A stretch of 64,000 nt of DNA from Xylophilus ampelinus (GTDB lineage Bacteria > Pseudomonadota > Gammaproteobacteria > Burkholderiales > Burkholderiaceae_C): assembly GCF_901875635.1 (NCBI RefSeq), contig NZ_CABFMN010000011.1, positions 46,740 to 110,739 of the forward strand, in the 5' to 3' direction. Under the pieces are notes generated by a model. The model was not told where the DNA came from. It saw nothing but the letters and a program-made list of their open reading frames with translations, and ran no database searches. Below, piece after piece: positions 63,132 through 64,000 of the stretch. Made by a program: the position numbers and the translations under genes. Position 1 is the first letter of the stretch; each line of letters starts with the position of its first letter.

Positions 63132-63218
63132 ATGACCCGCGCTTCCGCCTTCCGACCCCTTGTCCGCCGTGCCGATACGGCCTTCCTGCCCACCTTCTGG
63201 TACGCGGGCGCGCGCTGA
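63132..63218 (+). CDS. 28-residue ORF overlapping purN start
   Basis: A short reading frame begins 10 nt after a GATAAT box and ends with a TGATG overlap on the purN ATG. Its product is basic and ends FLPTFWYAGAR. It may be a leader peptide that couples ribosomes into purN, or it may be chance. No known family is recognised. Confidence 0.3.
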   Translation: MTRASAFRPLVRRADTAFLPTFWYAGAR

Positions 63219-63826
63219 TGCCGCGCAACATCGTCGTCCTGATCTCGGGCAGCGGCTCGAACATGGCCGCCATCGTGCGCGCCGCCGCCGCTGGGCGCTG
63301 GGCCCAGCGCTTCGATGCCCGCGTGGCCGCGGTGCTGAGCAACCGGCCCGACGCCGCCGGTCTGGATTGGGCGCGGGGCGAGGGCATTGCCACCGATGTG
63401 GTGGACCACAAGGCCTTCGAGTCGCGCGAGGCCTTCGACGCCGCGCTGGCCGCGGCCATCGACGCGCATGCGCCGGCGCTCGTGGTGCTGGCGGGCTTCA
63501 TGCGCATCCTCACGCCCGGCTTCGTGGAGCGCTATGCCGGGCGCCTGATCAACATCCACCCCTCGCTGCTGCCGGCCTTTCCGGGCCTGCACACGCACCG
63601 CCGTGCGATCGAGGCCGGCTGCCGCGTGGCTGGCGCCACGGTGCACCAGGTGACGACCGAACTCGACCACGGGCCGATCCTCGCGCAGGCGGCGGTGCCG
63701 GTGCTGCCCGACGACACGCCCGAGTCGCTGGCGGCGCGGGTGCTGTCGCAGGAGCACCGGATCTATCCGCTGGCCGTGGAGCAGTGGCTGTCGGCTTCGG
63801 CAACCGTCGTGGGCCGCACGACGTGA
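63218..63826 (+). CDS. purN: phosphoribosylglycinamide formyltransferase PurN
   Basis: A 202-residue enzyme that adds the first formyl group in purine synthesis, using 10-formyl-THF. Conserved blocks are VLISGSGSNMAAI at the N-terminus, LAGFMRIL and NIHPSLLPAFPGLHTHRRAI (active-site Asn-His), GATVHQVTTELDHGPIL (catalytic Asp). No Shine-Dalgarno sequence is obvious, which fits translation coupled to the preceding small ORF. Confidence 0.95.
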   Translation: MPRNIVVLISGSGSNMAAIVRAAAAGRWAQRFDARVAAVLSNRPDAAGLDWARGEGIATDVVDHKAFESREAFDAALAAAIDAHAPALVVLAGFMRILTPGFVERYAGRLINIHPSLLPAFPGLHTHRRAIEAGCRVAGATVHQVTTELDHGPILAQAAVPVLPDDTPESLAARVLSQEHRIYPLAVEQWLSASATVVGRTT

Positions 63827-63876
63827 CTGACGGACCACCTTTTTTGTATGACATGGCCCGTTCGGGCCGAGGAGAG

Positions 63877-64000
63877 ATGTCGATGACCCGTTCCCCTTCC
63901 CTTCTTCTGGCCGCGCTGCTGGCCACTGCCCTGGCCGGTTGTGCCTCGGCCCCCGCGCCCGCGCCCGCCACGCCGCCGCAGGCGGCTGCGCCCGCCGCGC
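63877..64000 (+). CDS. lipoprotein precursor, N-terminal part (cut by window end)
   Basis: A GAGGAGAG ribosome-binding site precedes ATG 63877 (ATG 63883 is an alternative). The signal peptide MSMTRSPSLLLAALLATALA ends at a lipobox with Cys22 (LAGC). A Pro/Ala-rich linker follows up to the window edge. A GGCCCG...CGGGCC hairpin lies just before the ribosome-binding site. Family unknown. Confidence 0.7.
   Translation, partial: MSMTRSPSLLLAALLATALAGCASAPAPAPATPPQAAAPAA

Overview
This is about 64 kb of chromosome from a GC-rich betaproteobacterium. It is most likely a member of the Comamonadaceae in the broad Variovorax/Acidovorax/Ramlibacter group. That placement is inferred from gene order (hisF-hisI-hisE-DUF4870-hinT-tatABC-htrA; petABC-sspA-sspB; dciA/secA/argJ), from the abundance of Bug/TctC-type solute transport, and from a dispersed small repeat with an AGCTAT...ATAGC core. 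I see no phage, plasmid, insertion sequence, CRISPR array or rRNA. No gene-free stretch exceeds 300 bases.

Layout. 0.1-7.9 kb: a dicarboxylate/amino-acid symporter (-), a hexose-6-phosphate mutarotase, the end of the histidine pathway (hisF, hisI, hisE), a small membrane protein, a HIT protein, tatABC and a periplasmic HtrA protease (-). 8.1-11.8 kb: an MFS transporter, a Nif3-family protein, pdxA and mscL. 11.9-16.1 kb: the cytochrome bc1 operon petABC, a strong terminator, sspA-sspB and tRNA-Thr(UGU). 16.1-22.1 kb: dciA-like gene (-), secA, argJ, a DUF815 ATPase and a Nudix hydrolase. 22.1-27.3 kb: an SDR gene bracketed by two copies of the dispersed repeat, then an operon-like MoxR/DUF58/VWA/serine-protease cluster. 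27.3-32.9 kb: TatD nuclease, a low-complexity secreted protein, an MscS channel, a deoxyinosine-type glycosylase, a spermidine-synthase-like protein and an orphan GspE/PilB ATPase.

33-45.4 kb is transport-rich: tctBA, a Bug binding protein with a gamma-glutamyltransferase-family enzyme, two EamA exporters, an SDR, a DUF5672 protein, a quinone oxidoreductase, an orphan receiver protein, and a divergent LysR/BASS-transporter pair. 45.5-52.9 kb is a LacI-controlled ABC importer with a GpdQ/CpdA-type phosphodiesterase, followed by a Na/Pi cotransporter. I read this as a candidate phosphodiester or organophosphate uptake locus. 53-64 kb holds lspA-ileS-ribF, an HNH protein, enoyl-CoA hydratase, a lipoprotein alpha/beta hydrolase, two paired acyl-CoA dehydrogenases, purN and the start of a lipoprotein gene.

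The most striking unexplained signal is the dispersed two-hairpin repeat. I find eleven copies: five between genes, four wholly inside reading frames (nif3, the glycosylase, an SDR and ileS), one supplying the N-terminus of an EamA transporter and one supplying the stop codon of a Nudix hydrolase. A second signal is a regulatory segment of about 40 bp shared between the Bug gene at 35.3 kb and the LysR/BASS divergent promoter at 44.3 kb, which suggests one regulon. A third is a perfect 16-bp palindrome in front of the LacI gene.
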